Below, in pieces: positions 8,871 to 17,274 of a stretch of 64,000 nucleotides of DNA. The position numbers and the translations under genes are program-made. Source of the stretch: Agromyces flavus. GTDB taxonomy: Bacteria; Actinomycetota; Actinomycetes; Actinomycetales; Microbacteriaceae. Each line of letters opens with the position of its first letter. Within the stretch, counting starts at the first letter, position 1. Where the stretch lies: the NCBI RefSeq assembly GCF_900104685.1, contig NZ_LT629755.1:2294001-2358000 (forward strand), written 5' to 3'. The notes below the pieces were generated by a model. It saw nothing but the letters and a program-made list of their open reading frames with translations. It had not been told where the DNA came from and did not search any database.

Positions 8871-9758
8871 TCATCCTCCGACCACGGCATCCACCACGAT
8901 CGGCCACGCGCTCGGCGGCAGCTCGTGCCCACCGCCTGGGATCGTGACGAGCCGCGCGCCCGGGATCTGCCGCGCCAGCGCTTCACCGTTGCCGAGCGGG
9001 AACATCGGGTCGGACGTTCCGTGCACGACCGTCGTCGGCACGCGGATCTCGCCGAGCCGCTCGCGCCAACGCGGAACCTCCTCGAACTCGCCGGTCCCGC
9101 CCTCGTCGCGGTGCATGTCGGGCGCACGGCGCACCGTGTCGGTCCAGATCGCGCGGTCGTGGGCCTCGTCGAACTCGTCGCCGGCGTAGTCGCGGTCGAT
9201 CTCCACGTGGTGTTCGATCACGGCATCGGGATCGTCCCAGTCCGGGTCGGGCCGTGGATGAGCCCAGGCCTCCCGAAGCCGCGCCGCCGGCCCGGGCAGG
9301 TCGGCGTCCGTCCCGGACACGTCGGGCGTGGTCGAGACCAGCGTGAGCGCCCGTACCCGGTCGGCATGGTCGAGCGCGGCGAGCTGGCACACCCATCCGC
9401 CCGCCGAGAATCCGAGCCAGTGCGCGTCCCGCACCCCCGCGACATCGACCACGGCGAGCGCGTCGCCCACCGCCACGCCGAGCCCGTCGCGCCGCGCAGC
9501 GGGCGGCCCGAGCGACGTCTCGCCCATGCCGCGCTGGTCGTAGCGCGCGACCCGGAGGCCGCGAGCCACGAGCAGGTCGCAGAACGCGGGTCTCCACCAG
9601 TCCATCGACGACTCGCCGCCGGCGACGAGCAACACGAGCGGATGTCGCGACGACCCGATCAGCTCGGCGGCGATGACCGCGCCATCCGGTCGGGGCACGC
9701 GCACCGCGACCACGTCGGCTCGCGGCATCCGAGCGCCGGGCTCATTCGGGTCGACCAT
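8871..9758 (-). CDS. Alpha/beta-fold hydrolase
   Basis: 295 residues. Oxyanion region LVLLVAGGESSMDWW, nucleophile elbow LGFSAGGWV (Ser), acid near HGTSDPMFPL (Asp) and late His in PGGGHELPPS: a complete triad. The YDQRGMGET segment is typical of proline-iminopeptidase and epoxide-hydrolase-like members. ATG 9758 has GAGG about 8 nt upstream. Cytoplasmic; substrate not predictable. The gene ends 9 bp from the converging small membrane protein gene. Confidence 0.9.
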   Translation of the reverse strand: MVDPNEPGARMPRADVVAVRVPRPDGAVIAAELIGSSRHPLVLLVAGGESSMDWWRPAFCDLLVARGLRVARYDQRGMGETSLGPPAARRDGLGVAVGDALAVVDVAGVRDAHWLGFSAGGWVCQLAALDHADRVRALTLVSTTPDVSGTDADLPGPAARLREAWAHPRPDPDWDDPDAVIEHHVEIDRDYAGDEFDEAHDRAIWTDTVRRAPDMHRDEGGTGEFEEVPRWRERLGEIRVPTTVVHGTSDPMFPLGNGEALARQIPGARLVTIPGGGHELPPSAWPIVVDAVVGG

Positions 9759-9768
9759 TGCCGCAGCC

Positions 9769-10203
9769 TCAGCGATCCGAAGCCGGGCGTGTGCCCGACA
9801 TCCCCTCGACCGCGTCCTCGATCCCCATGGCCTCGCGCTCGACGTCCTCGACGTAGAGCGTTCCGTCGACGATGAGTCCGTCGCGGACCCGGAAGAGGGT
9901 GACGCCGCGCACCTCGAACGGCTGCCGATCGGATCGGGTGCCGTGCCAGGCCCATTCGCTCCAGTTCAGTTCGCCGTCCTGCACCGAGCGCACGACCTCC
10001 GCCCTGAAGTCGGGGACACCGGCGAACATGGCCGCCCAGTTGGCGCGGACCTGCTCGCGTCCGACGAAGGCACGACCCGGATGCGCGGGCTGCCGGCTGT
10101 CGTAGTCGGGATGGAACAGGGCGACCATGCGATCGAGGTCGTGGTCGTTGATCGCGCCGACGAGCCGGCTCATCACGGCCTCCGAGCTCGTCACGCTTCC
10201 CAT
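9769..10203 (-). CDS. NTF2/SnoaL-like domain protein
   Basis: About 144 residues: MSRLVGAINDHDLDRMVALF, HPDYDSRQPAHPGRAFVG and LFRVRDGLIVDGTLYVEDVE follow the cone-shaped alpha+beta NTF2-like fold seen in SnoaL polyketide cyclases and many stress proteins. Start ATG 10203 is preferred over in-frame ATGs at 10215 and 10239 because it begins the conserved part, but the ribosome site is weak. It lies 10 bp upstream of the hydrolase gene and is probably cotranscribed with it. No catalytic activity can be assigned. Confidence 0.8.
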   Translation of the reverse strand: MGSVTSSEAVMSRLVGAINDHDLDRMVALFHPDYDSRQPAHPGRAFVGREQVRANWAAMFAGVPDFRAEVVRSVQDGELNWSEWAWHGTRSDRQPFEVRGVTLFRVRDGLIVDGTLYVEDVEREAMGIEDAVEGMSGTRPASDR

Positions 10204-10344
10204 GCGCCCCAGCATGCTCCGCGGGCTGCCGGATGTCACGGCCCGACGTCACCCGTCACCCCTCGGTAGCCCCTTCGAGATGTCGGTGGCGGGGAGTAGG
10301 TTTCGACCGAGCGACGTCGACGTCGGTCGGAATCGAGGCGAACG

Positions 10345-10920
10345 ATGGCCGAGGTAGTCCTGTTCCACCATGCGCTGGGTCCCACCGAGGGCCTGCACGC
10401 CTTCGCCGACGAGTTGCGCGAGGCGGGTCACACGGTGCACACGCCCGACCTCTTCGAGGGGCGCACGTTCGGCTCGATCGACGAGGGCGTCGGCTACGCG
10501 CGCGAAGTGGGGTGGGGCGAGATCATGGCGCGCGGCGAGCGCGCGGCCGAAGCGCTTCCGAACGAGCTTATCTACGGCGGCTTCTCGCTCGGCGTCCTGC
10601 CCGCCCAGATGCTCGCGCAGACCCGCTCGGGCGCGCGCGGTGCGCTCTTCTTCTACTCGTGCGTGCCCCCGTCGGAGTTCGGCGCGTGGCCGGCCGGCCT
10701 TCCGGCGCAGATCCACGGGATGGACGCCGATCCGATCTTCATGGACGAGGGCGATGTCGATGCCGCGCGCGAGCTGGTCGCGTCGGCCGACGACGCCGAG
10801 CTCTTCCTGTACCCCGGCGACCAGCACTACTTCGCCGACTCCAGCCTGCCGAGCTACGACGCCGACGCGGCGCGGCTCCTGACGCAGCGCGTGCTCGGGT
10901 TCCTCGGGCGGCTCGACTGA
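10345..10920 (+). CDS. Dienelactone hydrolase family protein
   Basis: 191 residues. The alpha/beta-hydrolase core starts EVVLFHHALGPTEG and has a GGFSLGVLPAQ elbow in which Ser replaces the Cys of classical dienelactone hydrolase. A late His lies in PGDQHYFAD and an Asp region in HGMDADPIF. Short hydrolases of this kind are widespread in actinobacteria with unknown substrates. GAGG precedes the ATG by 5 nt. The thioesterase gene starts 2 nt after its stop, so the two form an operon. Confidence 0.88.
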   Translation: MAEVVLFHHALGPTEGLHAFADELREAGHTVHTPDLFEGRTFGSIDEGVGYAREVGWGEIMARGERAAEALPNELIYGGFSLGVLPAQMLAQTRSGARGALFFYSCVPPSEFGAWPAGLPAQIHGMDADPIFMDEGDVDAARELVASADDAELFLYPGDQHYFADSSLPSYDADAARLLTQRVLGFLGRLD

Positions 10921-10922
10921 CG

Positions 10923-11342
10923 ATGCCGAAACCCGTCGTCTACGAGACCACGCACCGCATCGCGTTCTCCGAGCTCGATCCGTTCCAGCACGTGAGCACC
11001 GGCAACTACGCCCGGTACTTCACCGACCACCGCATGGAGGGCCTCGCGAAGTACGCCGGCTGGGACCTGCCCACGCTCGGCACGCTGGGCTTCATGACCT
11101 GGGTCCGCCGCATGGAGATCGACTTCATCAGGCCCGTCAACGCCGACCACGAGATCACGATCACCTCGTTCGTGCGCGAGTTCCGCGGACCCGACGCGAT
11201 GATCGAGTGCACGATGACGGATGCCGCAGGCACCACGCTCGCCACCTGCCTCATGATCGTGGCCCACGTCGACGCCGGCACCCGCCGTGCCACCGACTGG
11301 CCGCCCGAGCACCAGGCACCGTTCTTCGAACCCGAGGAGTGA
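10923..11342 (+). CDS. Acyl-CoA thioesterase, hotdog fold
   Basis: 139 residues. Pattern FSELDPFQHVSTGNYARYF matches the 4-hydroxybenzoyl-CoA thioesterase-type hotdog family, where the Asp is catalytic and the following HVxxxxY element frames the active site. Later strand EIDFIRPVNADHEITITSFV fits the fold. Hydrolyses acyl-CoA in the cytoplasm; chain preference unknown. Coupled to the dienelactone-hydrolase-like gene by a 2-nt gap. Confidence 0.85.
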   Translation: MPKPVVYETTHRIAFSELDPFQHVSTGNYARYFTDHRMEGLAKYAGWDLPTLGTLGFMTWVRRMEIDFIRPVNADHEITITSFVREFRGPDAMIECTMTDAAGTTLATCLMIVAHVDAGTRRATDWPPEHQAPFFEPEE

Positions 11343-11351
11343 AGGGCCCCG

Positions 11352-11777
11352 TCACGTCGCCGCTGCGCGGCACAGGCGATCACGCACCCAGTCCGCGGCA
11401 TCCGCTTGCTGAAGCCCGCCCGTGCGGACGAGTCGGACGAACTCGATCGCCTCGTCGCTCAGGCGTCCGTCGGCGCTGTCCGGCGCGTCCCGCAGCACCT
11501 GGACGACCAACCACCGCGTGAGCCGACCGCCCAGGCGCGCGGCGACCGCGATCGTGCCGGCGAAGTGCCGCGCCTGCCCGTCGGTGTCGTCGTCGACGGC
11601 CCGATCGAAGCCGCGGCCACGGATCCGATTGCGCCCGCCGGATGCCGCGTCGAACAGCCACATCGGGCCGCGCCGCACACCGGCCGCCCGCCCGAGTTCC
11701 TTCAGGAAGCGGCCGTCGGAGTACCCGAGCGCGGCGAGGCGCTCGATCGATTCGGCGAGCGCGGCGCAGGCATCCAC
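11352..11777 (-). CDS. Hypothetical protein
   Basis: 141 residues if the GTG at 11777 is used; longer versions would run into the promoter and start of the divergent ridA gene. Mainly helical and charged, with DACAALAESIERLAALGYSD, GRFLKELGRAAGV and a C-terminal SDEAIEFVRLVRTGGLQQAD. No signal peptide or membrane helix. No family recognised. Its codon pattern looks like genuine high-GC coding sequence, so I keep it, with the start uncertain. Confidence 0.55.
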   Translation of the reverse strand: MDACAALAESIERLAALGYSDGRFLKELGRAAGVRRGPMWLFDAASGGRNRIRGRGFDRAVDDDTDGQARHFAGTIAVAARLGGRLTRWLVVQVLRDAPDSADGRLSDEAIEFVRLVRTGGLQQADAADWVRDRLCRAAAT

Positions 11778-11813
11778 GGGATCAGGGTATGCCGGGCGTC
11801 CTAGACTCCAGCC

Positions 11814-12191
11814 ATGGCTCGCTCGACGGTCACCGATCCGCACGCCCCCGAGCCGGTGGGGCCGTATTCGCATGCCGTGCAGCACGCTGCGGGGCCCCTG
11901 TTCGTCTCCGCTCAAGCTCCCCTCGACCCCACCACGGGCCGGCTCATCGAGGGCGACATGGAGGCGCAGACGCGGCAGGTCTTCGCGAACCTGGAATCGG
12001 TGCTCGCGGCGGCCGGGCGCACCCTCGACGATGTCGTGAAGGTGAACGTCTACCTCGTCGACATCGCGGACTTCGCGGCGATGAACGCCGTGCTCGCAAC
12101 GGTGCTCACCGCTCCGTATCCGGCGCGCACGACCGTCGCGGTCGCGGCGCTGCCCTTGGGCGCGCGGCTCGAGATCGAGATCGTCGCGTAG
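11814..12191 (+). CDS. ridA: RidA family protein (reactive intermediate deaminase)
   Basis: 125 residues, the family's normal length. Family features: PVGPYSHAVQ at the start, FVSAQAPLDPTTG, a conserved Asn/Val region DDVVKVNVYLVDIADF and PARTTVAVAALPLGARLEIEIVA at the end, where the Arg after PYPA is the conserved substrate-binding Arg. RidA enzymes hydrolyse reactive enamine/imine intermediates made by PLP enzymes. Trimeric and cytoplasmic in characterised members. The start context is moderate. Confidence 0.92.
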   Translation: MARSTVTDPHAPEPVGPYSHAVQHAAGPLFVSAQAPLDPTTGRLIEGDMEAQTRQVFANLESVLAAAGRTLDDVVKVNVYLVDIADFAAMNAVLATVLTAPYPARTTVAVAALPLGARLEIEIVA

Positions 12192-12218
12192 CCACGGGCG
12201 ACCTCGCGCGAAGCACGG

Positions 12219-13475
12219 TCACGCCGACCGCGCAGGCACGCTCTCCAACTCGTCCAGCAGCGCCGTGCCGGTCGAGTCTCGTGCGATCGCACGGCCCAGG
12301 TGCTCGGCCGCCGCACGATAACGCGGGTCGTCGAGGACACGTCGGACGGCCCGGGCGATCCGTGCACTCGACGCACCGCGCGGCACAGCGAGGCCGGCGC
12401 CGCGTGTCGTGACGCGCACCGCGTTGTCGGCCTGGTCGCGTCCGTGGTGCAGGATCACGAGCGGCAGGCCCGCCGCGAGCGCCTTGACCACGGTGCCGTG
12501 CCCGCCGTGCGTGACGACGAGGTCGGCCTGCGGCAGGATGTCCCGATGCGGCGCGGATGCCACGACCGAGACGTTCGGGGGCGCGCGGATCGCGTCCGGC
12601 GCGACCGCCGGTCCAGTGGTGACGACTCCTCGTAGGGGAAGCGTGGCGAGTGCGTCCGTGATCCGCTGGAGGCAGTCGACGTGGTTCTGGAACGTGGACG
12701 ACATGGCGACGAGCACGAGCGGGCCACTCCCCTCGGGCGGAGCCCAGTCCACGCCGTCCGCCCACCCCGGATCGTCGAGGATCGGCCCGACGTACCGTGC
12801 GTTGTCGGGCAGCTTCGCCGGGAAGTCGAACGCCGCGGACGTGAGGACGAGCTGCCGTCGGGCGCTTTGCATCTGCGCCCACAGCGTCGGGAGGGCCGGG
12901 AGGCCGTGGGCCGCGCGCACGTCGTTGAGCCGCGAGAGCGCGTACCGGTCGACCAGCCGCGTGGCGGCGGCGTGTCCCGCGCGGTCGCGTGCACGCCCCA
13001 GCACGCCTCGCATCGGGCGGAGCCCCGCGCCGAAGGGTGGCATGCCCTCGGCGGGCAGCACGTACACGTTCGGCATCAGCAGGTCGAACGGGATGCCGCG
13101 CGACTCCGCGGCGATCATCGCACCCGAGGCGAAGCCCGACGTGACGACCAAGTCGGGCTCGACCTGGTCGATGGCCTCGACGGCGTCGTCGGCCTGCGCC
13201 GCAGCAGGCCCGACGAACATGTGGTCGGCCATCCCGCGTGCCTGCGCCATCGGAGTGCGGAGCTCCCAGTCGCGGAACTCCCCGCCGCTGCGCGACCAGG
13301 TGCGGAGCGCGGCACCGGCTCGTTCGACCTGCGACGCCATGCTCGCGTCGGCGAGCACCGTCACGCGGTGCCCGCGATCGACGACCCGCCGCACCACGCC
13401 GACCTCGGGCGGCACGGTGCCGCCCGCGTCGGTCAGCGCGAACAGGTAGGTGCGCTCGTCCGGGCTCGGTGGCAC
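12219..13475 (-). CDS. Glycosyltransferase, GT1/MGT type
   Basis: 418 residues with the GTG start at 13475. N-terminal half: LFALTDAGGTVPPEVGVVRR and RGHRVTVLADASM (acceptor domain). C-terminal half: LVLVAMSSTFQNHVDCL, then HRDILPQADLVVTHGGHGTV (the HGGxGT donor-binding motif), AAGLPLVILHHGRDQADNA and a typical helical end. Related to macrolide and sterol glycosyltransferases using UDP- or TDP-sugars; acceptor unknown. An upstream in-frame ATG (13586) would overlap the next gene, so the GTG is preferred. It lies 35 bp after the NTF2-like gene and may be cotranscribed. Confidence 0.88.
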   Translation of the reverse strand: MPPSPDERTYLFALTDAGGTVPPEVGVVRRVVDRGHRVTVLADASMASQVERAGAALRTWSRSGGEFRDWELRTPMAQARGMADHMFVGPAAAQADDAVEAIDQVEPDLVVTSGFASGAMIAAESRGIPFDLLMPNVYVLPAEGMPPFGAGLRPMRGVLGRARDRAGHAAATRLVDRYALSRLNDVRAAHGLPALPTLWAQMQSARRQLVLTSAAFDFPAKLPDNARYVGPILDDPGWADGVDWAPPEGSGPLVLVAMSSTFQNHVDCLQRITDALATLPLRGVVTTGPAVAPDAIRAPPNVSVVASAPHRDILPQADLVVTHGGHGTVVKALAAGLPLVILHHGRDQADNAVRVTTRGAGLAVPRGASSARIARAVRRVLDDPRYRAAAEHLGRAIARDSTGTALLDELESVPARSA

Positions 13476-13510
13476 CGGAACCCCACGGTCGTGGCGCGAC
13501 CCGGTCCGAC

Positions 13511-13879
13511 TCAGCTCGGCAGCTCGACCGTGTACGACACGATCTCGGTGATGCGCCCGTCGTTGTCGAAGTCGTAGATGTCGCACGAGGCGACGATCGA
13601 CACGTCGCCGCCGCCATCGGTGTACCTGGCCAGGCTGTCGACCACGACGCTGTCCTCGCCGACCACGGAGCGGAAACGCTGGAACTCGGTCGTGACGCTC
13701 GACAGGTCCTTGGCGGTGCGCTCGATGGCCTTCTTCACGGCCTTGCGCCCGATCATCGGAGCTGTCCCGACGACGGTCCAGCAGATGTCGTCGGCGAGGT
13801 TCGGCAACGCGAGGTCGAACCGATGGCTCGAGAACGCTCGCGCGATCTTCTCGGTCGTGGTGTCGGTGGCGACGTCCAT
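13511..13879 (-). CDS. NTF2-like (SnoaL-type) protein
   Basis: 122 residues. LPNLADDICWTVVGTAPMIGR and the closing strand IYDFDNDGRITEIVSYTVEL fit the SnoaL-like fold. AGGGGG lies 9 nt before ATG 13879, which settles this start over an in-frame ATG at 13903. Could be a small-molecule isomerase, cyclase or binding protein. Probably cotranscribed with the glycosyltransferase, which suggests modification of a small lipophilic compound, but this is weak inference. Confidence 0.82.
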   Translation of the reverse strand: MDVATDTTTEKIARAFSSHRFDLALPNLADDICWTVVGTAPMIGRKAVKKAIERTAKDLSSVTTEFQRFRSVVGEDSVVVDSLARYTDGGGDVSIVASCDIYDFDNDGRITEIVSYTVELPS

Positions 13880-13941
13880 TCGGCTGACCCCCTCGCGCGG
13901 CATCCCGCGCCTTCGCGGATGACGGATGCGTTCAGCCTGTT

Positions 13942-13978
13942 CCGAGCCGGTGCTGCCGTCAAGAGGCAGCCCGCTCGG
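13942..13978 (-). terminator. Hairpin terminator after the deazaflavin reductase gene
   Basis: Two stacked stems, CCGAGC pairing with GCTCGG and GCTGCC pairing with GGCAGC, around a 7-nt loop, beginning about 18 nt past the stop of the gene to its right. No T-run, as is common for actinobacterial terminators. Confidence 0.6.
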
Positions 13979-13996
13979 AAGACGTCTCCGACGGGG

Positions 13997-14479
13997 TCAG
14001 TCGTCGACCGGAAGGCGTGGCTCGCCGCCGCGCGGAGTGAGGCGGATGACCGGGATCACGCGATCGGTGATCCGCTCGTGCCGCGCGAACCCCCGCTCGA
14101 CCGCCATGATGCGCTGCCAGACCGCGTCGCGCTCGGCCCCGTGGAGCTGCTCGGCGATGACGTCGGTCCGCTCGCCCGCGCGCTCCACGGCCAACCGATC
14201 CGGGTGCGCGGCGATGTTGTAGTACCACGACGGGTTGCGGGGCGCGCCGCTGGCCGACGCGACGATGAACCCCGTGCCATCCTCGCCGGGGAACCACCCG
14301 ACCGGGGTACGGCGCTCCAGGCCGGTCTTCTTGCCGATGGTGACGAGCACGACCGTCCTGCCGCGCCGGTCGCCCCGGCGGCCGAGGCGTTCCACCATCC
14401 TCGCGTTGCCCCAGCGCTCCAGGCGACTGTGCCCGGGCTGGCGCGCGCCTCGCGTGCCGTTGCGCGTGTCGAATGACAT
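13997..14479 (-). CDS. Nitroreductase/F420H2-dependent oxidoreductase-like protein (DDN family)
   Basis: 160 residues. VVLVTIGKKTGLERRTPVGW then NPSWYYNIAAHPDRLAVE is the signature of the deazaflavin (F420)-dependent Ddn family: split beta-barrel proteins that reduce quinones and nitroaromatics. Start at 14479 has GGGGG upstream; an in-frame ATG lies at 14491. A single-gene unit with its own hairpin terminator. Whether this organism makes F420 cannot be judged from the window. Confidence 0.87.
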   Translation of the reverse strand: MSFDTRNGTRGARQPGHSRLERWGNARMVERLGRRGDRRGRTVVLVTIGKKTGLERRTPVGWFPGEDGTGFIVASASGAPRNPSWYYNIAAHPDRLAVERAGERTDVIAEQLHGAERDAVWQRIMAVERGFARHERITDRVIPVIRLTPRGGEPRLPVDD

Positions 14480-14600
14480 GGCGACCCCCATCGCCGTTCG
14501 GCCCGATCCTCCTCCGGCGTCGGAACGGGGTCAAGGGAGCGGGCGCACGGGGCCGGTGAGCCGGATGCGGCGTAGATTGGCGCTGAACGAGGAGGTTCGC

Positions 14601-16637
14601 GTGAGCACGACCGAGTCCACCGAGTCCACCGCCGCACAGCCTGAACAGCCCGAGCCGTCGCAGACCGCCCCACGGGTCGCCGAGGCCGCGTCCGCGCCAT
14701 CCGCCCCACCGCACGTCGACGAGCAGCAATCCCGCGCCGTCGCCGAGGCCGCGCGCGAGCAGGAGTGGCGCAAGCCCAGCTTCGCCAAGGGGCTGTACCT
14801 GGGGCAGTTCGACCTCTCCCTGATCCATCCGCACCCGCGGCCCCGGCCCGAGCGCGTCGAGCGCGGCGAGCTGTTCCTCGCCGACCTCGAGACGTTCCTG
14901 CGCACGATCGACGCGCCGGCCATCGAGCGCGACGCGCGCATACCCGACGAGGTCTTCCAGGGACTCGCCGACCTCGGCTGCTTCGGCATGAAGATCCCGG
15001 TCGAGTACGGCGGACTCGGGCTCGGGCAGTACTACTACAACCACGCCCTCAAGATGATCGGGTCGGTCAACGCCGGCATCGTGGCGCTGCTGTCGGCGCA
15101 CCAGTCGGTCGGCGTGCCCGAACCGCTCGTGCTCTCGGGAACCGAGGAGCAGAAGCGCCGCTTCCTCCCGCGCTGCGCCGCGGGAGCCATCAGCGCGTTC
15201 CTGCTCACCGAGCCCGAGGTCGGCTCCGACCCCGCCCGCCTGCGCGCGACGGCGGTGCCGAGCGACGACGGCTCGGAGTACGTGCTGGACGGCACGAAGC
15301 TCTGGACGACGAACGGCGTCGTCGCCGAACTCCTGGTCGTCATGGCGCGCGTGCCCGCGTCGGACGGGCACCGCGGCGGCATCTCCGCGTTCGTCGTCGA
15401 GGCCGACTCCCCCGGTATCACCGTCCACCGCCGCAACGCCTTCATGGGCCTGCGCGGACTCGAGAACGGCCTCACGACGCTCCGCGAGGTCCGAGTGCCG
15501 GCCGAGAACCTGATCGGCCGGGAGGGCGAGGGCCTCAAGATCGCCCTCACCACGCTCAACGCCGGGCGGCTCGCCATCCCCGCGATCTGCGCGGGCGCCG
15601 GCAAGTGGGGCCTCAAGATCGCGCGCGAATGGTCCAGGGCGCGCGTGCAGTGGGGCAGGCCCGTGGGCGAGCACGCCGCAATGGCGCACAAGATCTCGTT
15701 CATCGCCGCGACGACGTTCGCGCTCGACGCCGTCGTCGACCTGTCCGGCGTGCTCGCCGACGAGGACCGCAAGGACATCCGCATCGAGGCCGCGCTCGCG
15801 AAGCTCTGGGCGTCCGAGATGGGATGGCGCATCGGCGACGAGCTCGTCCAGATCCGCGGCGGACGTGGTTTCGAGACCGCGGCGTCGCTCGCCGCGCGCG
15901 GCGAGCGCGCGGTGCCGGCCGAGCAGATGCTCCGCGACCTGCGCATCAATCGCATCTTCGAGGGCTCGACCGAGATCATGCGCCTGCTGATCGCTCGCGA
16001 GGCGGTCGACGCGCACCTCAAGGCGGCGGGCGACCTCATCGACCCCGAGCAGGACCTCGCCGGCAAGCTCAGGGCCGCCGTCTCGGCGAGCGGGTTCTAC
16101 GCGAAGTGGCTGCCGCAGCTCGTCGCCGGAAAGGGCGACCTGCCGATGTCGTACGAGGAGTTCGGCCCGCTCGCGCCGCACCTGCGCTATGTCGAGCGGA
16201 CGAGCCGCAAACTGGCGCGCGAGACCTTCTACGGGATGGCGCGCTGGCAGGGCGGCCTCGAGAAGAAGCAGGGATTCCTCGCCCGCATCGTGGACATCGG
16301 CGCCGAGCTGTTCGCGGTCGCGGCGTCGTGCGTGCGCGCCGCGATGATCGCCGAGGACACGCCCGAGCACGGCAAGGCGGCATACCAGCTCGCCGACACG
16401 TTCGCCGAGCAGTCCCGTCACCGCACCGAGCGCCTGCTCGACGAGCTCTGGCGCAACACGGATGTCGCGGACGAGCGCCTGGCGGCCCGCGTCCTCGACG
16501 ACCACTACACCTGGCTCGAGCAGGGCGTCCTCGACATCAGCGAGGGAACCGGGCCGTGGATCACCGAGGAGGTGCCCGCCGACGCGGCCGAGAACGTGGC
16601 GCGTCGTGTCATCCGCCCGGCCGACGACGAGGCGTAG
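14601..16637 (+). CDS. fadE: Acyl-CoA dehydrogenase, long form
   Basis: 678 residues. A Ser/Thr/Pro-rich N-terminal extension of about 50 residues precedes the enzyme. FAD/substrate signatures: FLLTEPEVGSDPARLRATA, DGTKLWTTNG, FMGLRGLENG and the catalytic Glu (E454) in RIFEGSTEIMRL. After about residue 480 an extra helical domain follows, as in very-long-chain enzymes of the VLCAD/ACAD9 type. Performs the first oxidation of fatty-acid beta-oxidation using an electron-transfer flavoprotein. A strong GAGGAGG 6 nt before GTG 14601 fixes the start. The HD-domain gene follows after 9 nt. Confidence 0.92.
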   Translation: MSTTESTESTAAQPEQPEPSQTAPRVAEAASAPSAPPHVDEQQSRAVAEAAREQEWRKPSFAKGLYLGQFDLSLIHPHPRPRPERVERGELFLADLETFLRTIDAPAIERDARIPDEVFQGLADLGCFGMKIPVEYGGLGLGQYYYNHALKMIGSVNAGIVALLSAHQSVGVPEPLVLSGTEEQKRRFLPRCAAGAISAFLLTEPEVGSDPARLRATAVPSDDGSEYVLDGTKLWTTNGVVAELLVVMARVPASDGHRGGISAFVVEADSPGITVHRRNAFMGLRGLENGLTTLREVRVPAENLIGREGEGLKIALTTLNAGRLAIPAICAGAGKWGLKIAREWSRARVQWGRPVGEHAAMAHKISFIAATTFALDAVVDLSGVLADEDRKDIRIEAALAKLWASEMGWRIGDELVQIRGGRGFETAASLAARGERAVPAEQMLRDLRINRIFEGSTEIMRLLIAREAVDAHLKAAGDLIDPEQDLAGKLRAAVSASGFYAKWLPQLVAGKGDLPMSYEEFGPLAPHLRYVERTSRKLARETFYGMARWQGGLEKKQGFLARIVDIGAELFAVAASCVRAAMIAEDTPEHGKAAYQLADTFAEQSRHRTERLLDELWRNTDVADERLAARVLDDHYTWLEQGVLDISEGTGPWITEEVPADAAENVARRVIRPADDEA

Positions 16638-16646
16638 CCGCTCGGC

Positions 16647-17267
16647 ATGGCTCGCGCTCAACGGGAGATCGGTGCCGCGTTGCTCGAGGTGACGCGGCAC
16701 GCGGACGTGCCGTCGGAGGCCCTGCGCGACGACGGCCTGATCGAGGCGATCCCCGAACTGGCCGCGCTCGGCGAGACACCCCAGGACCCGCACTGGCACC
16801 CCGAGGGGGACGTGCTCGTGCACTCGCTGTGGGCAGCCGACCTCGCGGCATCCCACGCGCTCGAGCACGACCTCGACGCCGATCGGCGTCAGCTGCTCGT
16901 CACCGCCTCGCTCTTCCACGACGTGGGCAAGCCGCAGACCACCCGCCGCATGAACGGACGGATCTCCTCGCACGGGCACGCCGAGCGCGGCGGCGAGGTC
17001 TTCCGTGCCATGGGCCGCCGCCTCGCGCTGCCGCGGCCCCTCGTCGACGCGGTCGCCGCGATCGTCGAGACCCACATGGCGCACCTGTCGGTGCGCGGCG
17101 ATCCGTCGCCCCGGGCCGTTCGCCGGCTGCAGCATCGGCTGGCCGCGGCCGGCACGTCGCTCGACGACTGGGGCATCGTCGTGCGGTGCGACGGCGAGGC
17201 ACGCGGCCCCGCGGCGCGGCCCGATGCGTCGCAGCCCTGGCGTCGGGTCGCCGCGCGCCTGCAGTGA
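16647..17267 (+). CDS. HD-domain phosphohydrolase-like protein
   Basis: 206 residues. Metal residues: VHSLWAADL, FHDVGKPQT (the HD pair) and SSHGHAERGG, then IVETHMAHL. The layout resembles the HD domain found after tRNA nucleotidyltransferases and in small nucleotide phosphohydrolases. A metal-dependent phosphatase or phosphodiesterase is likely; substrate unknown. Nine nt after the acyl-CoA dehydrogenase gene and probably in its transcript. Converges with the AlkZ-like gene, 7 nt away. Confidence 0.82.
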   Translation: MARAQREIGAALLEVTRHADVPSEALRDDGLIEAIPELAALGETPQDPHWHPEGDVLVHSLWAADLAASHALEHDLDADRRQLLVTASLFHDVGKPQTTRRMNGRISSHGHAERGGEVFRAMGRRLALPRPLVDAVAAIVETHMAHLSVRGDPSPRAVRRLQHRLAAAGTSLDDWGIVVRCDGEARGPAARPDASQPWRRVAARLQ

Positions 17268-17274
17268 CCCGCGG